From: Lachnoclostridium sp. An196 | GTDB taxonomy: Bacteria > Bacillota > Clostridia > Lachnospirales > Lachnospiraceae | Assembly (NCBI RefSeq): GCF_002160135.1 | Contig: NZ_NFJZ01000001.1 | Coordinates: 430,277-494,276 of the forward strand | Direction of reading: 5' to 3' | DNA: 64,000 nucleotides | In this document: piece by piece, positions 25,240-33,865 of the stretch | Numbering within the stretch: the stretch's first letter is position 1 | Layout: each line of letters begins with the position of its first letter | Notes under the pieces: model-generated | What the model was told of the DNA's origin: nothing | The model's database searches: none | Seen by the model: only the letters and a program-made list of their open reading frames with translations | Translations under genes and position numbers: made by a program

Positions 25240-25254
25240 CGTGATAATGTCACG
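25240..25254 (+). promoter_or_regulatory. possible Crp/Fnr-type operator
   Basis: CGTGATAATGTCACG is a perfect inverted repeat (CGTGA, 5-bp spacer, TCACG) in the gap between the Crp/Fnr gene and the trx genes. It resembles the TGTGA-N6-TCACA motif of this regulator family but is one base shorter in the spacer. Confidence 0.45.
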
Positions 25255-25285
25255 GAAGATTTTCGGGAAGCCGGGTACTCTATGA

Positions 25286-25390
25286 ATAAAGATTCTGTTT
25301 AAAGACGGAAAAGCTGCGGGGTCTGTGGCTGCGCCGGATTCCAAGGCGGCGATAAAAGCGTTTATAGAAAAATATGGAAATGACAGGTGA
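25286..25390 (+). pseudogene. thioredoxin C-terminal remnant
   Basis: The frame from 25286 reads IKILFKDGKAAGSVAAPDS followed by KAAIKAFIEKYGNDR and a stop at 25388-25390. This matches the last beta strands and helix of thioredoxin (family pattern L-x-L-F-K-D-G-K ... F-I-E). A stop at 25283-25285 and the absence of the WCGPC half show that about two thirds of the gene is gone. It sits directly before trxB, the usual trxA position. Confidence 0.65.
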
Positions 25391-25395
25391 GAGGT

Positions 25396-26319
25396 ATGAG
25401 AGAGATTTATGATGTAGTGGTGATCGGAGGAGGTCCGGGCGGATACACGGCAGCATTGTATTGTGTGCGTGCAGGTCTGAAGACAATTCTGCTGGAAAAG
25501 CTGTCCGCAGGAGGGCAGATGGCGCTGAGCACGCAGATTGATAATTACCCCGGGTTTGAGGAAGGGATCGACGGTTTTACGCTGGCGGAAAAAATGCAGG
25601 CCCAGGCAGAACGTTTCGGAACAGAGACGGAGCTTGCGGATGTTTTCGGAGCGGATTTAACAGGTCCGGTGAAAACCGTGCATACCAGCGAAGGTGATTT
25701 CCAGGGGCGCAGCGTGATTCTGGCTGCGGGAGCATTTCCGCGGAAACTGGGCGTTCCGGAAGAGGACTCATTGATCGGGCGCGGGGTCAGTTATTGCGCA
25801 GCATGCGACGGTATGTTTTTCAAAGGGAAGACGGTGGCCGTCGTCGGCGGCGGAGATACGGCAGTGATGGATACGCTGGTACTGTCCAGAATTTGCGAGA
25901 AAGTCTATATGATTCATAGGAGGGATACGCTGCGGGCCACCAAAGTCTATCATGAACCGCTTATGAAAGCGAAAAATGTGGAGTTTATCTGGGACAGCGA
26001 AGTGACGGAGCTTCTTCATGGTGATAAACTTACCGGTCTGAGGATTCATAATAAGAGGACGGGAAAAGGATCTGTCCTCTCTGTGGACGGCGTTTTTGTC
26101 AGCGTTGGCAGAGTTCCGGCGTCAGAATTGTTCAAAGGAGTACTGGAGACGGATGAAGCGGGGTACATTGCGGCAGATGAGTCTACCAGAACCAATGTTC
26201 CGGGAGTCTTTGCCGTAGGCGATATCCGCACGAAAGCGGTGAGACAGGTAGTGACCGCGGCGGCAGACGGCGCGGTGGCCGCACACTATGCGGAGGAGTA
26301 TCTGGCGGAGAACAGATAA
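25396..26319 (+). CDS. trxB: thioredoxin reductase (NADPH)
   Basis: A 307-residue flavoprotein of normal length. It has the FAD motif GGGPGG, the redox-active C134-A-A-C137 pair (SYCAACDG), the NADPH motif GGGDTA and the C-terminal FAVGDIR. It passes electrons from NADPH to thioredoxin in the cytoplasm. I choose ATG 25396 (MREIYDVVVIGGG); a GTG at 25387 would add three residues. Its usual partner gene survives here only as a stub, so the thioredoxin must be encoded elsewhere. Confidence 0.95.
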   Translation: MREIYDVVVIGGGPGGYTAALYCVRAGLKTILLEKLSAGGQMALSTQIDNYPGFEEGIDGFTLAEKMQAQAERFGTETELADVFGADLTGPVKTVHTSEGDFQGRSVILAAGAFPRKLGVPEEDSLIGRGVSYCAACDGMFFKGKTVAVVGGGDTAVMDTLVLSRICEKVYMIHRRDTLRATKVYHEPLMKAKNVEFIWDSEVTELLHGDKLTGLRIHNKRTGKGSVLSVDGVFVSVGRVPASELFKGVLETDEAGYIAADESTRTNVPGVFAVGDIRTKAVRQVVTAAADGAVAAHYAEEYLAENR

Positions 26320-26347
26320 AATAGAAAATACAGGATGGAAAAGAAAA

Positions 26348-26839
26348 ATGAATAAAAAAGATATTCACAACCAGGACCTTGCACAGGAAGAAAAGAAGGA
26401 GTATAAGAAAAAACAGAGAGTCTTCAGATTCCTCACGGCAGCGGCGCTTCTGCTCATCTTGTTTGTGATTGTGTTCCGGATGATGCCTAAAAACATCCCT
26501 TTGGAAGAAAGCGATATTTTCCGGGCAGATGAAGTACAGGAACTGGCGGAACATACAGTGCTCCTGTTGGGCGAAGGAAACTATGAAGAGATTCAGGAGT
26601 ACGCGTCAGAAGATATGATATCTGTGCTTACGAAAGAGCAGATGGATGCGGTGAAGGAACAGTTTGCTCCCGACTGGGGAGAGTTCCAGTCTTTTGGAAA
26701 TCTGTACATGGCGGAAGTACGGCAAAAGGGTGTCCGTTCGGCGGTGGTACAGATGAACGCTTCGTATGAGCACACGAGCATCACATATACCGTTAGTTTT
26801 GACGAAAACATGCAGCTGATCGGACTCTGGATGAAATAG
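26348..26839 (+). CDS. membrane-anchored DUF3887-like protein
   Basis: A 163-residue protein with a Lys/Glu-rich cytoplasmic start, one membrane helix (~residues 28-46) and an extracytoplasmic domain with the pattern seen in DUF3887 proteins (LLGEGNYEEIQEYAS ... LTKEQMDAVKEQFAPDWGEFQSF). Function unknown. Start ATG 26348 has only a weak purine-rich site upstream. Its codon use is like that of its neighbours. Confidence 0.75.
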   Translation: MNKKDIHNQDLAQEEKKEYKKKQRVFRFLTAAALLLILFVIVFRMMPKNIPLEESDIFRADEVQELAEHTVLLLGEGNYEEIQEYASEDMISVLTKEQMDAVKEQFAPDWGEFQSFGNLYMAEVRQKGVRSAVVQMNASYEHTSITYTVSFDENMQLIGLWMK

Positions 26840-26873
26840 AAGCAAAATTTTTGTAAAAAAATGAAAATAGGAC

Positions 26874-26924
26874 TTGTCAAAAAAATGTCAATAGATTAGG
26901 ATATATGTTGTGGATATTTTACAA
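26874..26924 (+). promoter_or_regulatory. ldh promoter with a possible Rex-like site
   Basis: TTGTCA (26874-26879) and TAGGAT (26897-26902) are 17 bp apart. Just downstream, TTGTGGATATTTTACAA (26908-26924) resembles the NADH-sensing Rex box (TTGT...ACAA) but is 17 rather than 18 bp long. Rex control of ldh is common in Firmicutes; here it is a guess. Confidence 0.4.
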
Positions 26925-26985
26925 TTCATGAACCATGCAGTTATATATAATAGGTTGATTGCATGAGAGAAAGGAGCTTACTTAT

Positions 26986-27933
26986 ATGAAAAGCAAAGTA
27001 ACTATTATCGGAGCGGGCAGCGTAGGATCTACGATTGCGTATACCCTCTCAACGATGGATATCGCATCTACGATTGTCCTGATCGATATCAATAAGAAAA
27101 AGGTAGAAGGAGAAGTGATGGATATCGCGCAGGGAACCTGCTTCCGCGACCCGATCTCTCTGGTGGCAGGAGAGTATGAGGACGCGAAGGATTCCGATAT
27201 CGTCATCATCACTTCCGGCATTGCGCGTAAACCGGGCCAGACCAGAATCGAACTGACTCAGACAAATGTAAACATCATGAAGAGCATCGCTCCGGAGATC
27301 GCGAAAGTTGCTCCGAACGCGCTTTACGTGATTGTGAGCAACCCGGTTGATATTATGACCTATGTATTTACGAAGATTTCCGGTATTCCGGAGAACCAGA
27401 TCATCGGTTCCGGCACTCTTCTGGATACTGCGAGACTTCGCAACACCCTGTCTGAGCATTTCCAGGTAGCGCAGGGCAACATCCACGCTTACGTATTTGG
27501 CGAGCATGGCGACAGCTCTTTCGTTCCGTGGAGCTGCGCATCCGTATCCGGCGTGGAGCTGGATGAGTACCTGGCGCTGATGAAATCCTTCGGCAAAGAG
27601 GTAGAGGATCTGGACAAAGACGGAATGGTTGATTTTGTGCACAAATCCGGCGGAATCGTTATCGCAAACAAGGGTGCTACTTTCTATGCGATTGCTTCTT
27701 CCGTATGTAAGCTCTGCTCTATCCTGAGCGCTTCTACAGATTCTGTCATCACCGTATCTTCCATGATGCACGGCGAGTACGGAATCGAGGACGTATGTAT
27801 CAGTACGCTGACCCTTGCCGGCCCGAACGGTATCCGCGGCAAGGTTCCGGTAAAACTGAATGACGAAGAAGTGGCAAAACTTCAGGCAAGTGCGAATGCG
27901 CTGAAAGAAGTCATTGCTCAGATCGAGTTATAA
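26986..27933 (+). CDS. ldh: L-lactate dehydrogenase
   Basis: A 315-residue NAD-dependent enzyme that reduces pyruvate to lactate during fermentation. The N-terminal GAGSVGSTIAY binds NAD, and the catalytic H174 lies in FGEHGDSS. GSGTLLDTARLR carries the substrate-binding Arg. Malate dehydrogenase is less likely given the overall LDH-like motifs. Start ATG 26986 is preceded by AAAGGAG. It is monocistronic, with its own promoter and terminator. Confidence 0.94.
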   Translation: MKSKVTIIGAGSVGSTIAYTLSTMDIASTIVLIDINKKKVEGEVMDIAQGTCFRDPISLVAGEYEDAKDSDIVIITSGIARKPGQTRIELTQTNVNIMKSIAPEIAKVAPNALYVIVSNPVDIMTYVFTKISGIPENQIIGSGTLLDTARLRNTLSEHFQVAQGNIHAYVFGEHGDSSFVPWSCASVSGVELDEYLALMKSFGKEVEDLDKDGMVDFVHKSGGIVIANKGATFYAIASSVCKLCSILSASTDSVITVSSMMHGEYGIEDVCISTLTLAGPNGIRGKVPVKLNDEEVAKLQASANALKEVIAQIEL

Positions 27934-27952
27934 GATCTTTTTCAAATAACAG

Positions 27953-28010
27953 AGAAGACGCGGCACATGTCCGCGTCTTCTTTTTGTGACGGCGTGCCAT
28001 GCGGCACGCC
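27953..28010 (+). terminator. terminator pair between convergent ldh and DUF1292 genes
   Basis: Stem AGAAGACGCGG (27953-27963) with CCGCGTCTTCT (27971-27981), followed by TTTTTG, terminates ldh. A second perfect 8-bp hairpin, GGCGTGCC (27991-27998) with GGCACGCC (28003-28010), lies between it and the stop of the minus-strand gene. Confidence 0.85.
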
Positions 28011-28026
28011 CCTGTCATTTTCAGGT

Positions 28027-28377
28027 TCAGTTCAGTTCATCTTCTGAGACCAGTTCGTCATATTCCATGGAATCCAGCAGTTCATCGAAGGCGTCGGAAG
28101 CGATCTCATACTCTTCATCGCTTTCGATGTTATCCAGTTTGGGCTGACCGCTCGCGTCGACAGTATAACGGTACAGATAAACTTCGCCGTCTTCATTCTG
28201 TCCGTTTTCGTCCAGAGGAAGCAGTGCGATATATTCTTTGCTTCCCGCGTCAAAAATTCCTACGATAGCGCACTCCACCGTACTGTCATCATCCAGGGTC
28301 AAAGTGACAGTGACTCCTTCGCCGCCGCAGGAAGCGCAGTCGCCGTTGCATTTGGTCTCATCACAGTTATTTGACAT
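28027..28377 (-). CDS. DUF1292 family protein
   Basis: A 116-residue acidic protein with a Cys-rich start (C5, C10, C14, C17) and the DUF1292 core TVTLTLDDDSTVECAIVGIF ... YIALLPLD. The function of the family is unknown; it is common in Firmicutes. The C-terminal third is very rich in Asp and Glu. The four N-terminal cysteines could bind a metal. Confidence 0.82.
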   Translation of the reverse strand: MSNNCDETKCNGDCASCGGEGVTVTLTLDDDSTVECAIVGIFDAGSKEYIALLPLDENGQNEDGEVYLYRYTVDASGQPKLDNIESDEEYEIASDAFDELLDSMEYDELVSEDELN

Positions 28378-28469
28378 AGAAAAAACCTCTCATTTCTTTA
28401 TGTTTTCTGAAGTATCCCTATCAATGTAGCAGAATATGCTTTTATTTGCAATAGCCGGGAAGGCAAAAC

Positions 28470-28542
28470 TTGACTTTCTGTACGGTTTCGTTACAATATA
28501 CGTAAAAGTTCAGGACGGCGGGAAAAAGGTATGCCGTCCTGA
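28470..28542 (+). promoter_or_regulatory. promoter and leader hairpin of the aminotransferase operon
   Basis: TTGACT (28470-28475) and TACAAT (28492-28497), 16 bp apart, form the promoter. The leader contains a perfect 10-bp stem TCAGGACGGC (28510-28519) with GCCGTCCTGA (28533-28542) near the predicted 5' end, without a T-run. This is more likely to stabilise the mRNA than to stop transcription. Confidence 0.5.
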
Positions 28543-28580
28543 AATGCTGTCAATAAATAAAGAAACAAGGAGCGGATAAG

Positions 28581-29750
28581 ATGAAGATGGAATTTTCCAA
28601 AAGATCCCAGGCTTTTCCTGAGGGGATATTTTCTGTGCTGAATAAGAAAAAAGAGGAACTTCTGAAAGAGGGAAGGACAGTCTACAATTTTTCGGTAGGG
28701 ACGCCTGATTTCCGGCCACCGGCTCATATTATGGAGGCATTTCTGGAAGCGGCAAAGGATCCGGAGAATTATAAATATGCTCTGTCAGACCGCCCGGAGC
28801 TTTTGGCGGCTATGCAGGGATTCTATCAGAGGCGTTTTGGCGTGAAACTAGAGACGAATCAGATCATGAGCATGTACGGGTCCCAGGAAGGTATGGCCCA
28901 TATTGCGCTGGCGCTGTGCGATCCCGGAGACGTGGTGCTTGTACCTGATCCCGGTTATCCGGTATTCGGCATCGGACCGGAGCTGGCCGGAGCCAGAAGC
29001 GTAACATATCCTTTGTATAAAGAAAATAATTTCCTTCCGAATTTTGATGATATTCCGGAAGAAACAGCAAGAGAGGCCAAGTTTATGATTATTTCCGCGC
29101 CGGCTAATCCGGTGTGTGCGGTGGCGGGGGATGATTTTTATCAAAACGCCATCGCGTTTGCGGAGAAATATCATGTGATTCTGCTGCATGACAACGCTTA
29201 CGCGGATCTGGTATACGGCGGGAAAACCGGGAAATCTTTTCTTTCTTATCCGGGAGCTATGGAAACCGGCATTGAGTTCTTTTCTCTGTCCAAGTCTTAC
29301 AATGTGACCGGTATGCGGATCTCCTTTGCTTTGGGCAACGCCGAAGTGATCGAGGCGTTCCGCAAGGTGCGTTCTCAGATAGATTACGGTACGTTCCTGC
29401 CGGTCCAGTATGCGGCGATCGCGGCAGTGACGGGTCCGCAGGACAGCGTGGAAGAGCAGTGCAGGGAATATGAACGCAGAAGCCGCGCGCTCAGCCGGGG
29501 ACTGACCGGGATAGGCTGGAAAGTGCCGGATTGTGACGGAACCATGTTTGTATGGGCTCCTATACCGGAAAATTACGACAACAGTGAAAAGTTTGCCATG
29601 GATCTGGCGGAAAAGGCCGGCGTGATCGTGGTGCCGGGCAGCAGTTTCGGAGAGCTGGGAGAAGGCTATGTGCGGCTGGCGCTGGTATATCCGGTGAATA
29701 CTATCAGGGAAGCAGTGAAGGCTGTTGCGGAGAGCGGGATCCTGAAATGA
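28581..29750 (+). CDS. class I/II aminotransferase, DapL-like
   Basis: A 389-residue PLP enzyme. The PLP lysine lies in SLSKSYNVTGMR, and the fold is outlined by GTPDFRPPAHI, SMYGSQEGMAHIALAL, DPGYPVFG and DNAYADLVYGG. The sequence is close in style to LL-diaminopimelate aminotransferases, which make diaminopimelate for lysine and peptidoglycan, but the substrate cannot be fixed by eye. Start ATG 28581 is eight bases after AAGGAG. It overlaps the next gene by 4 bases (ATGA). Confidence 0.9.
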   Translation: MKMEFSKRSQAFPEGIFSVLNKKKEELLKEGRTVYNFSVGTPDFRPPAHIMEAFLEAAKDPENYKYALSDRPELLAAMQGFYQRRFGVKLETNQIMSMYGSQEGMAHIALALCDPGDVVLVPDPGYPVFGIGPELAGARSVTYPLYKENNFLPNFDDIPEETAREAKFMIISAPANPVCAVAGDDFYQNAIAFAEKYHVILLHDNAYADLVYGGKTGKSFLSYPGAMETGIEFFSLSKSYNVTGMRISFALGNAEVIEAFRKVRSQIDYGTFLPVQYAAIAAVTGPQDSVEEQCREYERRSRALSRGLTGIGWKVPDCDGTMFVWAPIPENYDNSEKFAMDLAEKAGVIVVPGSSFGELGEGYVRLALVYPVNTIREAVKAVAESGILK

Positions 29751-30349
29751 ATGTTCTGGATGTATTTACTGAATTTATATTTCTGGAGGACAAGCCGGAG
29801 CGGTCCGATATCATCTTTATCCCCGGTTCGGATGAAGGCGTGCTCGCCGTGCGCGCGGCAGAACTCTGGAAGGAAGGTTATGCTCCGGTGATCCTCCCTT
29901 CCGGAAGATACGGGAAGCTGACAGGCAGGTTCACCGGCGATCCTGCTTATGGCACGGAGTGGGAGTATCTTCATCACGTGCTCAGAGAGCAGGGGGTGGC
30001 GGAAGACGCGATCTGGAGAGAAGACAGAGCCACTTTTACTTATGAGAATGCTCTTCGTTCGCGGGAAGTGACCGATGCGGCAGGGATGTCCGTCAGGACG
30101 GCGATCCTCTGCTGCCAGGCATATCACGCCAGAAGGGCAAGCCTTTATTATCAGGCATGCTTTCCCGAGGCAAAGATTCTCGTCTCTCCGGTAGTCACCA
30201 AGGGGATCAGCAGGGAGAATTGGTACCGTTCGGAGGAAGGGATCCGGCTGGTGCTGACAGAGGTGGAGCACTGCGGTTCCCAGTTTGGGGAAGTCGTCCG
30301 CAACGCAGCTGAAAAAAAGCTCACAGGACGCCTTCAAAGTGAGATATGA
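29747..30349 (+). CDS. YdcF/SanA-like (DUF218) protein
   Basis: A 200-residue protein with the DUF218 pattern: DIIFIPGSDEG near the start, a central ALRSREV stretch with E-N-A-L, and CCQAYHARRASLYYQ. Members are linked to envelope functions or small-molecule binding, but no activity is settled. There is no signal peptide or membrane helix, so it is cytoplasmic. Translationally coupled to the aminotransferase. Confidence 0.8.
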   Translation: MNVLDVFTEFIFLEDKPERSDIIFIPGSDEGVLAVRAAELWKEGYAPVILPSGRYGKLTGRFTGDPAYGTEWEYLHHVLREQGVAEDAIWREDRATFTYENALRSREVTDAAGMSVRTAILCCQAYHARRASLYYQACFPEAKILVSPVVTKGISRENWYRSEEGIRLVLTEVEHCGSQFGEVVRNAAEKKLTGRLQSEI

Positions 30350-30351
30350 TC

Positions 30352-30379
30352 TTGAAATGTGCGGAATTTGTGGTATGAT
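30352..30379 (+). promoter_or_regulatory. promoter of the split transketolase genes
   Basis: TTGAAA (30352-30357) and TATGAT (30374-30379), 16 bp apart, with a TG-like extension (TGGTATGAT). The ribosome site AAAGGGAGAG and ATG 30416 follow. Confidence 0.5.
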
Positions 30380-30415
30380 AAAAATGTATAATTTTGTATG
30401 GAAAGGGAGAGAATC

Positions 30416-31255
30416 ATGCAGACTTTAGAATTGAAGAAAATGGCAAATGAAGTCCGTAAAGGCATTGTGACTGCCGTGCACAGCGCAAAAGCAGGACATC
30501 CGGGCGGATCTTTGTCAGCGGCAGACATTTTTACCTACCTGTATTTCGAGGAGATGAACATCGATCCGAAAAATCCGAAAGATCCGGACAGAGACCGTTT
30601 TGTATTATCCAAAGGACATACGGCTCCGGGATATTACAGCGCTATGGCTCACAGAGGGTATTTCCCCGTAGAGGATCTGGTAACTCTTCGCCATATCGGT
30701 TCTCATTTACAGGGACATCCCTGTATGCAGCATCTTCCGGGCGTGGACATGTCTTCAGGCTCTCTGGGACAGGGCATCTCCGCGGCAGTAGGTATGGCTA
30801 TTGCCGGAAAGCTGGATCAGAAATCCTACCGTGTGTACACGCTTCTCGGTGACGGCGAGATCCAGGAAGGACAGGTCTGGGAGGCTTCCATGCTCGCGGG
30901 ACACAGACACCTGGACAATCTGGTAGTAATCGTGGACAATAACGGACTCCAGATCGATGGAAGGATCGAGGATGTAAACTCCCCGTATCCGATCGACAAG
31001 AAGTTTGAAGCATTTAACTTCCATGTAATCAATGTGGCGGACGGCAACGATATGGACCAGCTCCGCGCGGCATTTGACGAAGCGAAGACAGTAAAAGGAA
31101 AACCGGTGGCGATCATCGCGAAGACAGTAAAAGGAAAAGGCGTTTCTTTCATGGAAAATCAGGCATCCTGGCACGGAACCGCTCCGAACGATGAGCAGTA
31201 TGCAGTCGCTATGGCAGATTTAGAGAAGGTAGGTGAAGCGTTATGTCAGAAGTAA
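30416..31255 (+). CDS. transketolase, N-terminal subunit
   Basis: A 279-residue protein equal to the thiamine-diphosphate-binding half of transketolase: GHPGGSLSAADI, SKGHTAPGYY, and the ThDP/Mg motif GDGEIQEGQVWEA followed by VDNNGLQIDG. Together with the next gene it moves two-carbon units in the pentose phosphate pathway. Start ATG 30416 is used because AAAGGGAG lies just upstream. The stop overlaps the next start by 13 bases. Confidence 0.95.
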   Translation: MQTLELKKMANEVRKGIVTAVHSAKAGHPGGSLSAADIFTYLYFEEMNIDPKNPKDPDRDRFVLSKGHTAPGYYSAMAHRGYFPVEDLVTLRHIGSHLQGHPCMQHLPGVDMSSGSLGQGISAAVGMAIAGKLDQKSYRVYTLLGDGEIQEGQVWEASMLAGHRHLDNLVVIVDNNGLQIDGRIEDVNSPYPIDKKFEAFNFHVINVADGNDMDQLRAAFDEAKTVKGKPVAIIAKTVKGKGVSFMENQASWHGTAPNDEQYAVAMADLEKVGEALCQK

Positions 31256-32181
31256 AGAAGATCGCTACAAGAGAGAGCTACGGTAATGCATTGGCAGAGC
31301 TGGGAGCAGAGTATCCGAATATCGTGGTACTGGACGCAGACCTTGCAGGCGCTACGAAGACGGGCGTATTCAAGAAAGCATTCCCGGACAGACATATTGA
31401 CTGCGGTATCGCAGAAGGAAACATGATGGGCGTGGCGGCAGGACTTGCGACAACGGGCAAGATTCCGTTCGCTTCCAGTTTCGCTATGTTCGCGGCAGGA
31501 CGTGCGTTTGAGCAGGTCCGCAACTCTATCGGCTATCCGCATCTGAATGTGAAGATCGGTGCGACGCACGCAGGTATATCTGTAGGCGAGGACGGAGCGT
31601 CCCATCAGTGTAACGAGGATATTGCGCTTATGAGAGTGATTCCCGGCATGGTGGTGATCTGCCCCGCGGACGACGTGGAAGCGAGAGCGGCAGTGAGAGC
31701 GGCTGTCGAGTACGAAGGTCCGGTATATCTGAGATTCGGTCGTCTGGCGGTTCCGGTATTCAATGACCCGGCTACATACAAGTTCGAGATCGGCAAAGGC
31801 ATCACGCTGAAAGAAGGCAAAGACGTGACGATCATCGCTACCGGCCTGGAAGTGAACGAGAGCCTGGAAGCGGCAAAGATGCTGGAGGCAGACGGTATCT
31901 CTGCAGAAGTGATCAATATCCATACCATTAAGCCGCTGGATGCGGAACTGGTATGCGCTTCCGCGAAGAAGACCGGAAAAGTAGTGACTGTGGAAGAACA
32001 CTCCATCATCGGAGGACTGGGAGGAGCCGTAGCGGAAGCGCTCTCCGAGAACCAGCCGACAAAGATGATGCGTATCGGTATGAACGACGTATTCGGCGAA
32101 TCCGGTCCGGCGAAAGACCTGATCGCGAAATACGGACTGGACGCAAAGAGCATCTATGAAAAGATCAAAGCATGGATGTAA
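31243..32181 (+). CDS. transketolase, C-terminal subunit
   Basis: A 312-residue protein that supplies the pyrimidine-binding and C-terminal domains of transketolase (LDADLAGATKTG, GIAEGNMMGVAAGLA, then HTIKPLDAELV). The catalytic Glu that activates ThDP lies in the GIAEGNM block. Split transketolases of this kind are common in Clostridia and archaea. The 13-base overlap with the N-terminal gene ensures balanced synthesis. Confidence 0.95.
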   Translation: MSEVKKIATRESYGNALAELGAEYPNIVVLDADLAGATKTGVFKKAFPDRHIDCGIAEGNMMGVAAGLATTGKIPFASSFAMFAAGRAFEQVRNSIGYPHLNVKIGATHAGISVGEDGASHQCNEDIALMRVIPGMVVICPADDVEARAAVRAAVEYEGPVYLRFGRLAVPVFNDPATYKFEIGKGITLKEGKDVTIIATGLEVNESLEAAKMLEADGISAEVINIHTIKPLDAELVCASAKKTGKVVTVEEHSIIGGLGGAVAEALSENQPTKMMRIGMNDVFGESGPAKDLIAKYGLDAKSIYEKIKAWM

Positions 32182-32219
32182 TGCAGATTCTATCCTGAAT
32201 TGTATACAGAAAATAACAA

Positions 32220-32252
32220 AACAGGGACGTCTTCTGACGGCCCTGTTTTTTT
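32220..32252 (+). terminator. intrinsic terminator after transketolase genes
   Basis: AACAGGG (32220-32226) pairs with CCCTGTT (32241-32247), with inner CGTC/GACG pairing, followed by a run of seven T. Confidence 0.88.
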
Positions 32253-32336
32253 GCAGAAATCTTTAAATGCGGTGATTGATAAAAAATCGGAAACTTTGTA
32301 TACTTGAAACAGTACATTTGAATAGGAGTGAACAAT

Positions 32337-33146
32337 ATGCAGTCAGAGACGTTGATACTGCTTGGCACGGGAAATGCCACGGTGACCAGATGCTATAATA
32401 CCTGTTTTGCGATTCAGATCGGGGAAGAATATTTTCTGACAGATACCGGGGGAGGGAACGGGATTCTGACACAGCTGGAAAAAGCGGAGATTCCGCTGGA
32501 AGCCATACATGAGATTTTTATCAGTCATGAACATACAGATCATCTGCTGGGGCTGGTGTGGCTGATCCGCATGATCGCTACCAGGATGAAAAAGGGACAA
32601 TATGAAGGTGATCTGCAGATTTACTGTCATAAAGAACTGGAAAAGACGATCCGGACGATCGTGGAGCTTACAGTACAGAAAAAGTTCTGCAGGATGATCG
32701 GAGAGAGGATTTTTTTCCGTACCGTAAAAGATGGAGAGACGAAAAAGATCCTGGATTATGATGTGACATTTTTTGATATCCGTTCCACAAAAGCAAAACA
32801 GTTCGGATTCACCACAAAGCTTCAGAATGGCAGGAAATTTACATTTCTGGGAGACGAGCCTTATCAGGAACATGAGGAAAAATACGCTGAAAATGCGGAC
32901 TGGCTGCTCCATGAGGCATTCTGTCTTTACCGCGACCGGGATCTGTACAGTCCTTACGAGAAGCACCATGCGACGGTAAAAGAAGCATGCGAGCAGGCGG
33001 AAGCGCTGGGCGCTAAAAACCTGATCCTGTACCATACGGAAGATAAGAATCTGGCAGAGAGGAAGAATCTGTATACGGAGGAAGGCAGACAGTACTATCA
33101 CGGAAATCTTCTGGTACCGGAAGACCTGGAGAGGATCCTGCTGTAA
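32337..33146 (+). CDS. metallo-beta-lactamase-fold hydrolase (RNase Z-like)
   Basis: A 269-residue MBL-fold protein with the metal motif SHEHTDHLLGL and a C-terminal LILYHTEDKN block. LGTGNATVTRCYNTCFAI at the start resembles RNase Z-type MBL proteins, which act on RNA or phosphodiesters; a general hydrolase is possible. Start ATG 32337 is eight bases after AGGAG, better placed than the GTG at 32328. It is single, between two terminators. Confidence 0.85.
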   Translation: MQSETLILLGTGNATVTRCYNTCFAIQIGEEYFLTDTGGGNGILTQLEKAEIPLEAIHEIFISHEHTDHLLGLVWLIRMIATRMKKGQYEGDLQIYCHKELEKTIRTIVELTVQKKFCRMIGERIFFRTVKDGETKKILDYDVTFFDIRSTKAKQFGFTTKLQNGRKFTFLGDEPYQEHEEKYAENADWLLHEAFCLYRDRDLYSPYEKHHATVKEACEQAEALGAKNLILYHTEDKNLAERKNLYTEEGRQYYHGNLLVPEDLERILL

Positions 33147-33180
33147 AATACCATCATCTGCGGCGGGGGAAAGGAACATC

Positions 33181-33226
33181 AAAATCGGGGACAACTCTGG
33201 TTTCCAGAGATAAGTCCCCGATTTTT
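33181..33226. terminator. bidirectional terminator between MBL gene and luxS
   Basis: AAAATCGGGGAC (33181-33192) pairs with GTCCCCGATTTT (33214-33225), with an inner CTCTGG/CCAGAG hairpin. A-run and T-run on opposite sides allow it to serve both convergent genes. Confidence 0.88.
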
Positions 33227-33266
33227 GCAGAATCTGAATCAATGCGGCAAATCCCTGAGCCGTCAG

Positions 33267-33746
33267 TTACTGCGGATACACCAGCCGTTCCTCTGTGATA
33301 TCGTACAGCACTTCATCCAGATATTTCCTTGCCAGCCATTTTGCCATGGGCAGGTTCATGTCCAGATAATTGCCGCAGTCTCTGGGGCTGGATCCGGGGA
33401 TCTCTCCCTCGTAATCCCGGATGAACTCATACATTTCAATCATCAGGTTTACTATATCAGAAGATTCATAGTCTCCTGCCAGCAGCAGATAGAAACCGGT
33501 GCGGCAGCCCATGGGGCCAAAATAGATGATTCTGGAACCGAAGACCGGATGATTGCGGAGAAATGTAGCGCCGAGGTGTTCGATGGCATGTACCTCTGCG
33601 GTGTTCATAACGGGTTCATCATTGGGGCTGGTCATGCGAAGGTCAAAAGTTGTGATGCATGAACCGTCCACCTGATCTTTGCGGGACACATAGACTCCCG
33701 GGATCAGACGGATATGGTCTATGGTAAAACTGGTGATTTTCTCCAT
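33267..33746 (-). CDS. luxS: S-ribosylhomocysteine lyase
   Basis: A 159-residue LuxS, normal length, with the metal-binding HAIEHLG and the later CGNY block, plus GCRTGFYLL. It splits S-ribosylhomocysteine into homocysteine and the AI-2 precursor DPD, so it serves both methyl recycling and quorum signalling. The start is the ATG at 33746, which reads MEKITSFTIDH after an AGGAGG site; the upstream open frame is not coding. No pfs or metK gene is nearby. Confidence 0.97.
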   Translation of the reverse strand: MEKITSFTIDHIRLIPGVYVSRKDQVDGSCITTFDLRMTSPNDEPVMNTAEVHAIEHLGATFLRNHPVFGSRIIYFGPMGCRTGFYLLLAGDYESSDIVNLMIEMYEFIRDYEGEIPGSSPRDCGNYLDMNLPMAKWLARKYLDEVLYDITEERLVYPQ

Positions 33747-33865
33747 AAGTATATGCCTCCTGTAATTAATTTTATCATTGTTTCCATGATAGCAAAGTTT
33801 GTTGACAAAGGCAAGGAAGAAAGATAAAATGAAATTCGGATTATAATGGGAGGAGGGCACGGGAA

